Origin: an uncultured Lachnospiraceae bacterium
GTDB taxonomy: Bacteria > Bacillota > Clostridia > Lachnospirales > Lachnospiraceae
DNA: 64,000 nucleotides
Direction of reading: 5' to 3'
Assembly: GCA_949878435.1 (NCBI GenBank)
Contig: CATLAK010000001.1
Location: forward strand, 124,001 to 188,000
Shown here: positions 25,976-35,753 of the stretch, piece by piece
Layout: every line of letters starts with the position of its first letter
Numbering within the stretch: the first letter of the stretch is position 1
The notes under the pieces: generated by a model
Seen by the model: only the letters and a program-made list of their open reading frames with translations
What the model was told of the DNA's origin: nothing
Databases searched by the model: none
Translations under genes and position numbers: made by a program

Positions 25976-28903
25976 TTAGTGAAACAATTGATCCACATTC
26001 ATGAATAGGTCTTTGCTTTCTTTAATCTTCTCTCCATTTCCCACCACGCACAGACAGTCGTCTTCCATAAACGCCTCCACGTACCGATACAGTTCCCTGA
26101 TTTCCTCTGCTGTCACAGAAAGCAGTTCGTCCCTTTCCTTCTGTACTCTTTCCATAGAAAGACCGGTCAGATATCCGCCGAGAGAATATAGTCCTTTTGT
26201 GGCAGGCGTCATAGGCGTATCCAACTCGCTGACCGCCCCTATAATGAACTGTGTCACAGTGCGTTCATCCAGCTTTGCATGCTTGATATATTCGGCAGCC
26301 TGCTCATAAACCTGAATCGTCTTATCCAGATTGGGATCTCTGTAGGAGACAAAATAGCCATCTCCATTTTTATAGAAGCTGCACATGCAGCCATAGGCTC
26401 CGCCTTTTACCCTCACCTGATTCCAGAGATAGTCATACCCCATCATCACTTTAAGGACCTTGAGCGCACCTGTGTAAGGCAGACCTTTATCGATAAAGTT
26501 TCCTGCCCTGCACACATACTGTACCTGCCCTGCCGTCATAAACGCCTCGTTCTTCTTTTCAAGCACAGGGACAAAGGTGCCGCTGGAAACCTCCTGGGTA
26601 AACAGTTCCGCCTTCAGGCTGGTCACAGCCTCAAAAAGCCCCTCATACCCTTCTTTCGTTGCAGTATAGTCCACCAGAAGATTTTCCGGTCTGAAAATAC
26701 GTCTGGTCAGTTCTTTTAAGTTATCCACTATCTTTTCCTTGTGGTCTTCAAAATTCTTTTCCAGCTCCTCCAGCAGCCTGTACTGGGGGATGCCGCTTAC
26801 CTGCTCTGACACTGCCGCCGTAGGGGAAAAGTAGGAAAGCGTCCTGATGGCAGCAAGGGAATGCCCTGCCCCGCTCATCACGGTCTGCATTCTGGATTTC
26901 GCTTCCGCAATGATTTCATGCAGCCTTTTCGCATCATCAAATTTAGAAGTCAGTATGATCTCCTTCATCAGTGCAAGCGCCTTATCCCGCTTTTCGTAGA
27001 GAAATTTGGATCTGATTTCCAGAGTGGCTTTATACTTCTTTAAATCATTGGCATTGGTGTAGGTATTCACTACCGCTTTGATGCCGCCGGTGTGGATGTT
27101 CACCTCATTGAACAATTCATTATAGCTGAAATGCTCCGTGTCCACCATCATCAACGCCGCTTTCAAAATTCCCACGTAAGGGAATAATTCCGCCGGCACA
27201 TCCTTTAAGTCAAATACCAGATTCAGGTAGCCGATTCCATTGGTAAAGATATCGTGGAAGAGAACGGTCGTTCCTTCCGCCCGGTATTCTTCATTGATAT
27301 AAGCTGCCGCTTCCCTCTTCATATCCTCCCTTGCAAGCAGGGGAATCGTCTTTAACGCCTCAGCTGAACTTTCCTCTTCCTGGTAAGCACGCAGCGCAGC
27401 TGTCTGATCTACGATTTCTTGCCGCTGAGCCTTGGAAAGTGTCTCCTTGTATGCCTGCAGTTTTTCATGAAGGGCATTGTCTTTTCTGGTGGTGAGCCCC
27501 TGCACGGGTTTGACCGTCATAATCGTCCTGTGGGGATTTTCCAGGAGATATTCTTTAATCAAGCCTTCAAAGTAACCGTTTTCGATGGATCTTTTCAGTT
27601 CTTCAAAGGTTTCGTTTGCCTCGATATGCATAAACGGCGCAGTTTCATCATACAGCCAGCTGTCAAGCGCCTCTAACCCAAGCATAAGCCCCTTGGGATA
27701 GGAACCGAAATCTGCCTCCCGGTAACGGAACTCAAAATAATTGATGGCTGCCGCCAGCGCTTTCTTATCAATTCCTTCACGCACTTGTTTCTCAAGCACT
27801 TCCTCGATTGTGGACACAAATGCCTGTTTCTGCGCCTCTTCCGCATTTTTGGATATGACCGAAAAATAGGGCTGGTAGATTCCGTTTTCCATGGTGCTGT
27901 ATACATCCTTGCCGATACCCTGATCAATAAGCGCCTGTTTCACTGGTGCGCCCGGCGCCGAGCAAAGCACATAATCCAATACATCAAGGGCTATATAAAG
28001 CTTTTTATCAAGGCTGCTTCCCACAGAGACACTATAGGTCAGATAAGTGTTTTCCGCTGCGGATTCATCCTCCATGATGGAATATTCTTTCACCAGCTCC
28101 TTAGGCTCCTTAAATGGAATCTGACGCCCAATCTCGGAATCCACCTCAAGGGCTTCAAAAGAAGAAAGGTACTCTTCATCTATAAAAGATAAATATGCCT
28201 GGGCATCCATATTTCCATACAGGTAAATATAGCTGTTAGAAGGATGATAATACTTCTCATGGAAAGCTAAGAACTCTTCATAAGTGAGTTCAGGTATTGC
28301 ATCAGGATCGCCGCCAGACTCAAGCCCGTACGTCATATCCGGATAAAGCGAATTCATGATTTCCCGCTCCACCACATCGTCAGGCGAGGAAAATGCCCCT
28401 TTCATTTCATTATAGACAACGCCGTTGATGGAAAGTTCATCCTCCATGCTTTCCATCTCATAATGCCAGCCTTCCTGCCTGAAAATCTTTTCTTCCTTAT
28501 AAATATTAGGATAAAAGACCGCATCCAGATAGACGTGGAGCAGATTCTTAAAATCCTTGTCATTGCAGCTTGCAACAGGATAAACGGTCTTATCCGGATA
28601 GGTCATGGCATTCAAAAAGGTGTTCAGTGAACCCTTGGCAAGTTCGATAAAGGGATCCTTTACCGGAAAATTCTTTGAACCGCACAGCACAGAATGCTCC
28701 AAAATATGGGCAACACCCGTACTGTCCTTGGGTGGCGTGCGGAATCCTATATAAAAAACCTTGTTTTCATCATCATTCAAAAGAAGTACGACGGACGCTC
28801 CCGTCTTTTTATGTTTCAGAATGTAACCTTCCGAATTTAAATCACTGATTCTTCTCTTTTCCACAATCTGGTAGGCACTCATGTTCTCAATCTGCTGCTT
28901 CAT
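25976..28903 (-). CDS. M16C insulinase-family zinc metalloprotease (presequence protease-like)
   Basis: The 975-residue protein contains the inverted zinc motif HILEH at about residue 64 and the context VLCGSKNFPVKDPF, then the four-domain architecture of PreP/Cym1-type clamshell peptidases. No signal peptide is seen, so it probably degrades peptides in the cytoplasm. The ATG at 28903 follows AAAGGAAAA; a longer start at 28930 lacks a good site. A strong hairpin and a second promoter-like TATACT lie upstream. Confidence 0.9.
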   Translation of the reverse strand: MKQQIENMSAYQIVEKRRISDLNSEGYILKHKKTGASVVLLLNDDENKVFYIGFRTPPKDSTGVAHILEHSVLCGSKNFPVKDPFIELAKGSLNTFLNAMTYPDKTVYPVASCNDKDFKNLLHVYLDAVFYPNIYKEEKIFRQEGWHYEMESMEDELSINGVVYNEMKGAFSSPDDVVEREIMNSLYPDMTYGLESGGDPDAIPELTYEEFLAFHEKYYHPSNSYIYLYGNMDAQAYLSFIDEEYLSSFEALEVDSEIGRQIPFKEPKELVKEYSIMEDESAAENTYLTYSVSVGSSLDKKLYIALDVLDYVLCSAPGAPVKQALIDQGIGKDVYSTMENGIYQPYFSVISKNAEEAQKQAFVSTIEEVLEKQVREGIDKKALAAAINYFEFRYREADFGSYPKGLMLGLEALDSWLYDETAPFMHIEANETFEELKRSIENGYFEGLIKEYLLENPHRTIMTVKPVQGLTTRKDNALHEKLQAYKETLSKAQRQEIVDQTAALRAYQEEESSAEALKTIPLLAREDMKREAAAYINEEYRAEGTTVLFHDIFTNGIGYLNLVFDLKDVPAELFPYVGILKAALMMVDTEHFSYNELFNEVNIHTGGIKAVVNTYTNANDLKKYKATLEIRSKFLYEKRDKALALMKEIILTSKFDDAKRLHEIIAEAKSRMQTVMSGAGHSLAAIRTLSYFSPTAAVSEQVSGIPQYRLLEELEKNFEDHKEKIVDNLKELTRRIFRPENLLVDYTATKEGYEGLFEAVTSLKAELFTQEVSSGTFVPVLEKKNEAFMTAGQVQYVCRAGNFIDKGLPYTGALKVLKVMMGYDYLWNQVRVKGGAYGCMCSFYKNGDGYFVSYRDPNLDKTIQVYEQAAEYIKHAKLDERTVTQFIIGAVSELDTPMTPATKGLYSLGGYLTGLSMERVQKERDELLSVTAEEIRELYRYVEAFMEDDCLCVVGNGEKIKESKDLFMNVDQLFH

Positions 28904-28979
28904 ATATGTTTTCCTTTCCTCTCGCCGCAAAGACGGCAGCTTTTTTATCCATTATTTAGTATACCCTAAATTTCGCAAA

Positions 28980-29076
28980 AGTAAAAGAGCGAGCGGAAAC
29001 AAAAGTTTCCGACTCGCTCAGTGTAAAAGGGGAATTTTACCAAAAATTAAGTTAGTCGCGATTTCTCTTTGACTAT
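28980..29076 (-). ncRNA. Candidate small RNA (promoter plus strong terminator, no ORF)
   Basis: On the minus strand TTGCAA (29106-29111), 17 bp and TACAAT (29083-29088) form a good promoter. About 60-90 nt downstream lies a strong terminator: GAGCGAG, an unpaired T, CGGAAAC, a TTTT loop, GTTTCCG and CTCGCTC (28987-29019), then TTTTACTTTT. Between them is a small hairpin, GTAAAA-6 nt-TTTTAC. No reading frame with a ribosome binding site was found. The RNA would be about 97 nt. Alternatively it is an attenuated leader of the M16C protease gene. Confidence 0.45.
28987..29019 (-). terminator. Strong rho-independent terminator upstream of the M16C protease gene
   Basis: Two stacked 7-bp GC-rich stems (GAGCGAG/CTCGCTC and CGGAAAC/GTTTCCG, one bulged base) close on a four-base loop and are followed on the minus strand by TTTTACTTTT. 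It lies 84 bp upstream of the protease ATG, so it ends either the candidate small RNA or read-through from the gene cluster at 29139-31181. Confidence 0.8.
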
Positions 29077-29138
29077 GAATGTATTGTAACAGATAATTTT
29101 GTACTTTGCAAGTACTTTTTTAAAATTTTTTTAAAAAA

Positions 29139-29576
29139 TTATAAGCTAAATGTCATCATCCCTAATTTTGATATGATTATCTCCCGGATCAGCATACCGG
29201 ATGCCTTTTTTCTTGCCAGATTCATCTGCACAAGTTCCTGTAATGAAAAGATTCTTTCCTGATATTTGATTTTTGTTTTGCCGGAAAGTGTCCTCTTTGG
29301 TTCCTGTATCTGCACCTTTATGCGTATCTTAAGCTGTTGAAACGTCTCGTAAAGGAAGGTATTTTCTTCGAGATAATAAAACTGACTCTCCAGCGTCGTA
29401 TCAGGCGATACTTCTTTTAATAGGTAGTGCGTCAAAATCGCCTTCAGCTTAAACGGAACCATCTCATGTTCCAGCAATTCTTCATAAGAAAACCCTGCCC
29501 CCAGGTAAACAGCCCCTACATCCTGGAGTACATATTTAAAATCTTCGTACTGTGTCACATTTCCCTTTATCTTCAT
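29139..29576 (-). CDS. Hypothetical protein
   Basis: A 145-residue soluble protein, mostly helical by eye, with no signal peptide and no motif I recognise. The C-terminal half is basic (KRTLSGKTKIKYQERIF, then LARKKASG). It is the third gene of a leftward cluster behind the rhomboid-like and sigma-like genes, 14 bp after the latter, and is probably co-transcribed. A shared role with the sigma-like protein is possible but not shown. Confidence 0.6.
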   Translation of the reverse strand: MKIKGNVTQYEDFKYVLQDVGAVYLGAGFSYEELLEHEMVPFKLKAILTHYLLKEVSPDTTLESQFYYLEENTFLYETFQQLKIRIKVQIQEPKRTLSGKTKIKYQERIFSLQELVQMNLARKKASGMLIREIIISKLGMMTFSL

Positions 29577-29590
29577 AAGGCGCCTTCCCG

Positions 29591-30331
29591 CTATCCTTCC
29601 AAATCCTCTATGGCAAAACCGCTCATGCGCATCGCATCCCGTATGGTCTTTTCTGACATCCCCGTCTCCCCGGCAAGTTCTTCCACCGTCACTTTCCTGT
29701 GGAGTTCTGCGGCAAGCTCTCTTGCTTTATCTGCCACCTGATTAACCCGCGCAAGTACTTTCTGGTCCTTGTCTGTCTCCTGCATATTTTCATTGATGCA
29801 GTTTTCCATGGCATCCATGATCATTTTCATGAGCATGCCTTCCGCTTCTTTTGCATGCTCTAGGCATCCCAACATTGCAGCGCCCATAGAAAGCGCCACA
29901 TTTCCTTCTCCGATCAAGTCCTCTATAAACACGCCCTGCCCGGAATATAATTTGGAGACCTCCACAACCTGGGGAAGGAAGAGACTGATCAGCGCATCCT
30001 GTGCGTCCTTCTCTCCTGCCATGGCAGAAAGAATGATCGCTTCCTTTTTCCCTTCGCTGACCTCTTCTATCATGGACAGCTCCTTTTTGTATTCCTCTAA
30101 ATAATCAATTTCTTCCTCTGAAAGGTATTCATCCAAATCCACAGGCTCGTCAATGCCTATTTTATGCTTTTTCAGATAATCAAAGACCAGTGCAAACTGT
30201 TCTTCCGATAAATCCAGCGGGGCAAACGCTTCTCTGACCTGCTGCTCGGAAATGCAATTCTGCTGTTCCTTTGCCTGCTTCTTTACCGCTTCAAGCGTCC
30301 TGGCAAATAAAACTTCCTGATTTGTTCCCAT
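29591..30331 (-). CDS. Sigma-70-like protein lacking regions 2.3-2.4 and 4
   Basis: The 246-residue protein resembles a sigma factor in three parts. Residues about 5-60 look like region 1.1 (ISEQQVREAF...LVFDYLKKHKIGID). Residues about 115-155 match region 2.1-2.2 (LFLPQVVEVSKLYSG, IEDLIGEGNVAL), the core-polymerase-binding segment. Residues about 205-240 resemble region 3 (VTVEELAGETGMSEKTI). The aromatic, promoter-melting part of region 2 and all of region 4 are missing. It may bind RNA polymerase without recognising a normal promoter. Confidence 0.65.
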   Translation of the reverse strand: MGTNQEVLFARTLEAVKKQAKEQQNCISEQQVREAFAPLDLSEEQFALVFDYLKKHKIGIDEPVDLDEYLSEEEIDYLEEYKKELSMIEEVSEGKKEAIILSAMAGEKDAQDALISLFLPQVVEVSKLYSGQGVFIEDLIGEGNVALSMGAAMLGCLEHAKEAEGMLMKMIMDAMENCINENMQETDKDQKVLARVNQVADKARELAAELHRKVTVEELAGETGMSEKTIRDAMRMSGFAIEDLEG

Positions 30332-30341
30332 CTGTTTCTCC

Positions 30342-31181
30342 TTATTTCATTTTTACATGGGTATGTGTAAAAAGATGATCCTGGCAATATTCATAGTTAC
30401 CGTCACACTTTGAGCAGAACCGAAACTCCAGCTCCGGGTTCGTCTCATCTGTTCTTCCGCAGACCGCGCATTTATGCCGAGTGATTCTTGTAGTCTTTTT
30501 GACCTCTTTCCTAAATTCCTGCCTGCGGAACGCCTGCTTGGGCGTCATATGCACCTTTCCTCTGCCCGTGATGAAGAATACGATGAAGTTCATAAGAGAC
30601 GCCGCAATCACAAATTTCATTTCAATCGGTCCCACAAGGAACTCATAGGCAAGAAGCACGCCGTATATGATACCCAGAATCTTGATTCTAATCGGTATAA
30701 AGAAGAACAGCAGAATCTGCATGTTAGGATAAGTCGCCGCAAATGCAAGGAAAATCGACATATTTACATAGTAAGTACTGAATATCCCCATATTGCCCCA
30801 GATCAGCTCTCCATTAAGAAGTCTGAATCCAAACAACAAAAATGCACCCAATATGGTAAATAGTATTCCTGAAAAAATATAGACATTATATCTGTAAGTC
30901 CCCCAGGTCCTCTCTAAAGTCGTCCCCAATGAGTAATAAAAATAAAGCATCAAAAGTGTAAAGAAGTCAAGTCCCGAAGGCGGCACGATAATCCATGTAA
31001 TCAGCCTCCATACCTGTCCATGAAAAAGAATCATATAAGGGTTTAAATATAAATAAGAAAATATTGCCGGCGCAATAAGCTCAAGCACATATCCGCATGC
31101 ATAACATATAATCAATACAAGAGATAGATTTTTAATTGCGTATTTTCCAAATTTTTTTTCAAAATTGCTGGTGAATTTCAT
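30342..31181 (-). CDS. Rhomboid-fold membrane protein, catalytic residues absent, with C-terminal zinc ribbon
   Basis: The 279-residue protein has about six transmembrane helices and rhomboid landmarks: the loop GQVWRLITW and the helix-2 end LGTTLERTWGTYRY. The catalytic GxSG of helix 4 and the His/Asn pair of helix 2 are not visible, so proteolysis is unlikely. The cytoplasmic C-terminus has CAVCGRTDE...CSKCDGNYEYC, a likely zinc ribbon. The ATG at 31181 has a GGGGG site; an ATG at 31193 is less well placed. It heads the cluster with the sigma-like gene. Confidence 0.7.
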   Translation of the reverse strand: MKFTSNFEKKFGKYAIKNLSLVLIICYACGYVLELIAPAIFSYLYLNPYMILFHGQVWRLITWIIVPPSGLDFFTLLMLYFYYSLGTTLERTWGTYRYNVYIFSGILFTILGAFLLFGFRLLNGELIWGNMGIFSTYYVNMSIFLAFAATYPNMQILLFFFIPIRIKILGIIYGVLLAYEFLVGPIEMKFVIAASLMNFIVFFITGRGKVHMTPKQAFRRQEFRKEVKKTTRITRHKCAVCGRTDETNPELEFRFCSKCDGNYEYCQDHLFTHTHVKMK

Positions 31182-31202
31182 ATATGCCCCCATTTACGCG
31201 CT

Positions 31203-31317
31203 TCGGCACCGTGCCGACAGCTTCTGTTTGTCCCAAACCTTTTCTTTCCTTAAAAGGTTTATTCATTACCGTGCATGAAACATCATATATTCTATCATCC
31301 TCAGCTCCAATTGTAAA
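31203..31317 (-). promoter_or_regulatory. Promoter and two-hairpin leader of the rhomboid-like gene
   Basis: On the minus strand TTTACA (31312-31317), 17 bp and TAGAAT (31289-31294) make a good promoter. The leader of about 100 nt holds two perfect hairpins: AAACCTTTT/AAAAGGTTT (31235-31260) and TCGGCAC/GTGCCGA with a one-base centre (31203-31217), the latter close to the ribosome binding site. Together with the opposite promoter at 31380 this accounts for the 309-bp gap 31182-31490; no gene is seen there. Confidence 0.55.
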
Positions 31318-31379
31318 TAAAGCCATTGCTTTTTTAGAATTTTACAATTTTTTCTTTACAAATTGTTTACTATCCAAAG

Positions 31380-31408
31380 TTGCAATTTAAATTTTCGTGT
31401 CGTATAAT
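31380..31408 (+). promoter_or_regulatory. Promoter of the dehydratase-activase gene
   Basis: TTGCAA (31380-31385), exactly 17 bp, and consensus TATAAT (31403-31408). Transcription would start near 31415, leaving a leader of about 75 nt before the ATG at 31491, which has an AAAGGCGG site. Confidence 0.75.
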
Positions 31409-31490
31409 TACTACGCATGTCAAAATGCCCCGATAAAACAACGCTATGGGGAAATGTAACATCTATATTTTTGTTGAAAGGCGGTAGATT

Positions 31491-34400
31491 ATGGACAGTC
31501 AATACAATACTTTAGGCATCGATATCGGTTCTACTACGGTCAAGATTGCCATACTAGATGATGCTCATAAGATCCTGTTTTCCGATTATAAAAGACACTT
31601 TGCCAATATCAGAGAGACCCTCTCCGATTTATTGCAGGAAGCATATTGGCAATTAGGAAATATAACGCTTCATCCTATGATAACGGGATCGGGCGGACTT
31701 ACCCTCGCCAACCATCTTAAAGTTCCTTTTGTGCAGGAGGTTATTTCAGTCGCCACTGCCTTAAAGGAACTTGCCCCTAAAACAGACGTTGCCATCGAAT
31801 TGGGTGGGGAAGATGCCAAGATTATCTACTTTGAAGGCGGCAACGTGGAACAGCGTATGAATGGCATCTGTGCCGGGGGAACCGGTTCTTTTATCGACCA
31901 GATGGCATCTCTTTTGCAGACAGACGCCACAGGACTTAACGAGTATGCCAAAAGTTATCGTTCCCTTTACACCATTGCGGCAAGATGCGGCGTATTTGCC
32001 AAATCCGATATTCAGCCTCTGATTAATGACGGCGCCACCAAGGAAGACTTATCTGCCTCCATTTTTCAGGCAGTAGTCAATCAGACCATAAGCGGTCTCG
32101 CCTGCGGCAAGCCCATTCGTGGACACGTTGCCTTTTTAGGCGGTCCTCTTCACTTTCTTTCTGAGTTAAAGGCGGCATTTATCCGTACCCTGAAGCTGGA
32201 CGAAGAACACACGATTGAAATCGACCATTCTCATCTTTTTGCCGCAATCGGCTCCGCTATGAATGCCGAGGAAGAGGTTTTCTATACTATGGAAGAAATG
32301 GTAAACAAACTTTCCTCTGACATTAAGATGGAATTTGAAGTCGAGCGTATGGAGCCTTTATTTTCTTCCCCTGAAGAATATGAAGGGTTTAAATCCCGTC
32401 ACGCTAAAGCAAAGGTGGGGACGGATACGCTTTCCTCCTATCACGGCAATTGTTACCTTGGCATTGATGCCGGAAGCACCACCACCAAGGTTGCCCTTGT
32501 AGGCGAGGACGGCTCCCTCTTATACTCGTTTTACAGCAGCAATGACGGAAGTCCGTTAAAGACTGCCATCCGTTCCATCAAAGAAATCTACTCCCAGCTT
32601 CCGGAAGATGTGACCATCGTCCGCTCCTGTTCCACCGGATACGGTGAAGCTCTGATGAAGGCGGCATTTCTTTTAGACGATGGGGAGGTGGAGACGGTTG
32701 CCCATTATTATGCTGCCGCCTTCTTCAACCCGGAAGTAGACTGCATCTTAGATATCGGCGGTCAGGATATGAAATGCATCAAAATCAAGAACCAGACCGT
32801 GGACAGCGTACAGCTCAACGAGGCATGCTCTTCCGGCTGCGGTTCTTTTATCGAAACCTTTGCCAAGTCCTTAAATTATACCGTAGAGGACTTTGCTCAT
32901 GCTGCCCTTTTTGCCGAGCATCCCATCGATTTAGGTACCAGATGTACCGTATTTATGAATTCCAAGGTCAAACAGGCACAAAAGGAAGGGGCATCCGTTC
33001 CCGATATTTCTGCCGGGCTTGCCTATTCCGTCATCAAGAACGCACTTTTTAAAGTAATCAAGGTTTCCGACGCCGCAGAACTTGGCAAAAACATCGTTGT
33101 GCAGGGCGGAACCTTTTATAATGACGCTGTCTTAAGGAGTTTTGAGAAAATTGCAGGCTGCGAAGCAGTCCGTCCCGATATTGCGGGCATCATGGGCGCT
33201 TTCGGCGCCGCCCTGATTGCCAGAGAGCGCTTCCATGAAGGCTATGAGACTTCCATGCTCTCATTTGAAAAGATTAATACCCTTCAATTCGACACCAGTA
33301 TGGCGAAATGTAAGGGATGCACCAATAGCTGCCGTCTCACCATCAACAAGTTCACAGGAGGACGCCAATATATTTCCGGAAACCGCTGTGAGCGGGGACT
33401 TGGAAAGCAAAAAAATGAAAACGGCGTTCCCAACCTTTTCGACTATAAGTTAAAGCGGATTTTTGGCTATGAACCGCTTGCCGCCGACGAGGCAGTACGG
33501 GGCGTTGTTGGCATCCCCCGCGTCCTTAATATGTATGAAAACTATCCCTTCTGGTTTACCTTCTTTACAAAGCTGGGATATCGGGTGTTATTATCTCCCG
33601 TTTCCAACCGTAAGATTTATGAACTCGGCATCGAATCCATTCCCAGCGAATCAGAATGTTATCCTGCCAAATTAGCACACGGGCACGTAAGCTGGTTGAT
33701 CAACCAGAAAGTGGATTTCATCTTTTACCCCGCTCTCTTTTATGAGAGAAACGAATTCGATGAGGCGAACAATCATTATAACTGCCCCATCGTAACTTCC
33801 TATTCAGAAAATATCAAAAATAATGTGGAAGAAATCGGCAGAGGCGAAGCCGTTCTGCGCAATCCATTTATGTCCTTTAGGGATTTAAAAACGGTATCGG
33901 AGGCACTTGCCAAAGAATTTAAGGAACTTCCCGTGGAGGAAGTGATGGAAGCCTCACGCCTTGGCTGGGAGGAACTAGCAAAGACAAGAAAGGATATGCA
34001 GATGAAGGGAGAAGAGGTACTCTCTTACCTTAAGGAAACCGGAAAACGCGGCATCGTGCTTGCCGGACGCCCCTATCACATTGATCCTGAAATCAACCAC
34101 GGCATACCTGAACTGATCACTTCTTATGATATTGCCGTGCTGACAGAAGATTCCATTTCTCATCTTGCCGCACCGGAACGTCCCTTGATTGTTTCTGACC
34201 AGTGGATGTACCACTCAAGGCTATATGCTGCGGCAAGTTACGTAAAAACGGTGGATAATCTTGATTTAATTCAATTAAATTCCTTCGGCTGCGGTCTTGA
34301 CGCCGTCACCACCGATCAGGTCAACGACATCTTAACGGGTTCAGACAAGATTTATACCTGCCTTAAGATCGATGAAGTGAACAACCTAGGGGCTGCCAGA

Positions 34401-35741
34401 ATCAGAATCCGCTCCCTGCTCTCCGCCATCCGCGTGAGGGAAAAGCAAAATAAGCAGCGTACCGTCTGCTCTTCCGCCATTGACAAAGTACAGTTTACCG
34501 AAGAAATGCGGAAAGATTATACGATTCTGTGTCCTCAGATGTCTCCCATCCATTTCGATATCTTAGAACCTGCCTTTGCCGCCTGTGGCTATCGCTTTGA
34601 AGTTTTATCCAACGATAACAGGCGTGCTGTGGACGTGGGATTAAAATATGTAAATAATGACGCATGTTACCCTTCTCTCATGGTAGTCGGACAGATCATG
34701 GACGCCCTGCTATCGGGTAAATATGATCTCAATAAAGTCGCCGTCATCATGACCCAGACCGGCGGAGGCTGCCGCGCTACCAACTATATAGGCTTTATCC
34801 GCAGAGCATTAGAAAAAGCCGGAATGCCGCAGATTCCCGTTATCTCCCTTAATATGGCAGGAATCGAGTCCAATCCCGGCTTCCATTTAAACCTTAACAT
34901 GCTGATGCGCGCTGCCTACGGCGCTGTGTTCGGAGATATCTTCATGCGCTGCATCTACCGCATGCGCCCCTACGAGAAGGAAAAAGGAAGTGTGGAGGCG
35001 CTTCACCAGAAATGGCTGAAGAAATGTCAGGCTTTCGTTTCAGCAAAGCATATGAATTTCTTTACTTTCCGCAAAATGTGCCGGCAGATCGTGGAGGACT
35101 TCGACGCCATCCCGATTACCGACGAGGTTAAACCCCGGGTAGGCATTGTTGGGGAAATCTTAGTGAAATTTGCTCCCGCTGCCAACAATCATCTGGTGGA
35201 ATTGTTAGAAGCTGAAGGTGCAGAAGCTGTGGTTCCTGATCTTTTGGATTTCATGCTCTACTGCTTCTATAATCAGATTTACAAAGCAGACGAACTTGGC
35301 ACCAGCAAAAAAGCCGCTCTGATTTCAAAACTTGGCATCGATGCCCTTGAGTTTTTGCGCGGCAGCGCTTCCAAAGCCCTTGCAAAGAGCCGGCATTTTA
35401 CCCCTCCCACCAGTATCTACCAGACGGTGGAATATGCAAAGCCCATCGTCTCCATAGGCAATCAGACCGGGGAGGGCTGGTTCCTTACCGGAGAGATGGT
35501 GGAACTGATTCATGACGGCGTGAACAACATCGTCTGCACCCAGCCTTTTGCCTGTCTGCCAAATCATGTGGTAGGCAAAGGCGTTATCAAGGAACTGCGC
35601 CGTCAATATCCGCTGAGCAACATTGTTGCCATCGACTATGATCCCGGCGCAAGCGAGGTCAATCAGCTGAACAGAATCAAGCTGATGCTCTCCACTGCCC
35701 AGAAAAATTTAAAACAAGAAGAACATTCTGAAACCGCTTAA
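31491..35741 (+). CDS. 2-hydroxyacyl-CoA dehydratase activase-related protein (two BadF/HgdC ATPase domains, DUF2229)
   Basis: The 1416-residue protein has two ASKHA ATPase domains (about 5-265 and 322-600). Each has a phosphate-1 loop ([20 protein letters not shown]) and the Cys residues that hold the shared [4Fe-4S] cluster in activases ([10 protein letters not shown] with [18 protein letters not shown] with CTVFMNSK). A DUF2229 region and a C-terminal 2-hydroxyacyl-CoA dehydratase-like region follow. Activases pump one electron by ATP hydrolysis; the substrate of this long form is unknown. DUF4317 follows. Confidence 0.9.
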   Translation: MDSQYNTLGIDIGSTTVKIAILDDAHKILFSDYKRHFANIRETLSDLLQEAYWQLGNITLHPMITGSGGLTLANHLKVPFVQEVISVATALKELAPKTDVAIELGGEDAKIIYFEGGNVEQRMNGICAGGTGSFIDQMASLLQTDATGLNEYAKSYRSLYTIAARCGVFAKSDIQPLINDGATKEDLSASIFQAVVNQTISGLACGKPIRGHVAFLGGPLHFLSELKAAFIRTLKLDEEHTIEIDHSHLFAAIGSAMNAEEEVFYTMEEMVNKLSSDIKMEFEVERMEPLFSSPEEYEGFKSRHAKAKVGTDTLSSYHGNCYLGIDAGSTTTKVALVGEDGSLLYSFYSSNDGSPLKTAIRSIKEIYSQLPEDVTIVRSCSTGYGEALMKAAFLLDDGEVETVAHYYAAAFFNPEVDCILDIGGQDMKCIKIKNQTVDSVQLNEACSSGCGSFIETFAKSLNYTVEDFAHAALFAEHPIDLGTRCTVFMNSKVKQAQKEGASVPDISAGLAYSVIKNALFKVIKVSDAAELGKNIVVQGGTFYNDAVLRSFEKIAGCEAVRPDIAGIMGAFGAALIARERFHEGYETSMLSFEKINTLQFDTSMAKCKGCTNSCRLTINKFTGGRQYISGNRCERGLGKQKNENGVPNLFDYKLKRIFGYEPLAADEAVRGVVGIPRVLNMYENYPFWFTFFTKLGYRVLLSPVSNRKIYELGIESIPSESECYPAKLAHGHVSWLINQKVDFIFYPALFYERNEFDEANNHYNCPIVTSYSENIKNNVEEIGRGEAVLRNPFMSFRDLKTVSEALAKEFKELPVEEVMEASRLGWEELAKTRKDMQMKGEEVLSYLKETGKRGIVLAGRPYHIDPEINHGIPELITSYDIAVLTEDSISHLAAPERPLIVSDQWMYHSRLYAAASYVKTVDNLDLIQLNSFGCGLDAVTTDQVNDILTGSDKIYTCLKIDEVNNLGAARIRIRSLLSAIRVREKQNKQRTVCSSAIDKVQFTEEMRKDYTILCPQMSPIHFDILEPAFAACGYRFEVLSNDNRRAVDVGLKYVNNDACYPSLMVVGQIMDALLSGKYDLNKVAVIMTQTGGGCRATNYIGFIRRALEKAGMPQIPVISLNMAGIESNPGFHLNLNMLMRAAYGAVFGDIFMRCIYRMRPYEKEKGSVEALHQKWLKKCQAFVSAKHMNFFTFRKMCRQIVEDFDAIPITDEVKPRVGIVGEILVKFAPAANNHLVELLEAEGAEAVVPDLLDFMLYCFYNQIYKADELGTSKKAALISKLGIDALEFLRGSASKALAKSRHFTPPTSIYQTVEYAKPIVSIGNQTGEGWFLTGEMVELIHDGVNNIVCTQPFACLPNHVVGKGVIKELRRQYPLSNIVAIDYDPGASEVNQLNRIKLMLSTAQKNLKQEEHSETA

Positions 35742-35753
35742 GGGGGGAAACTT

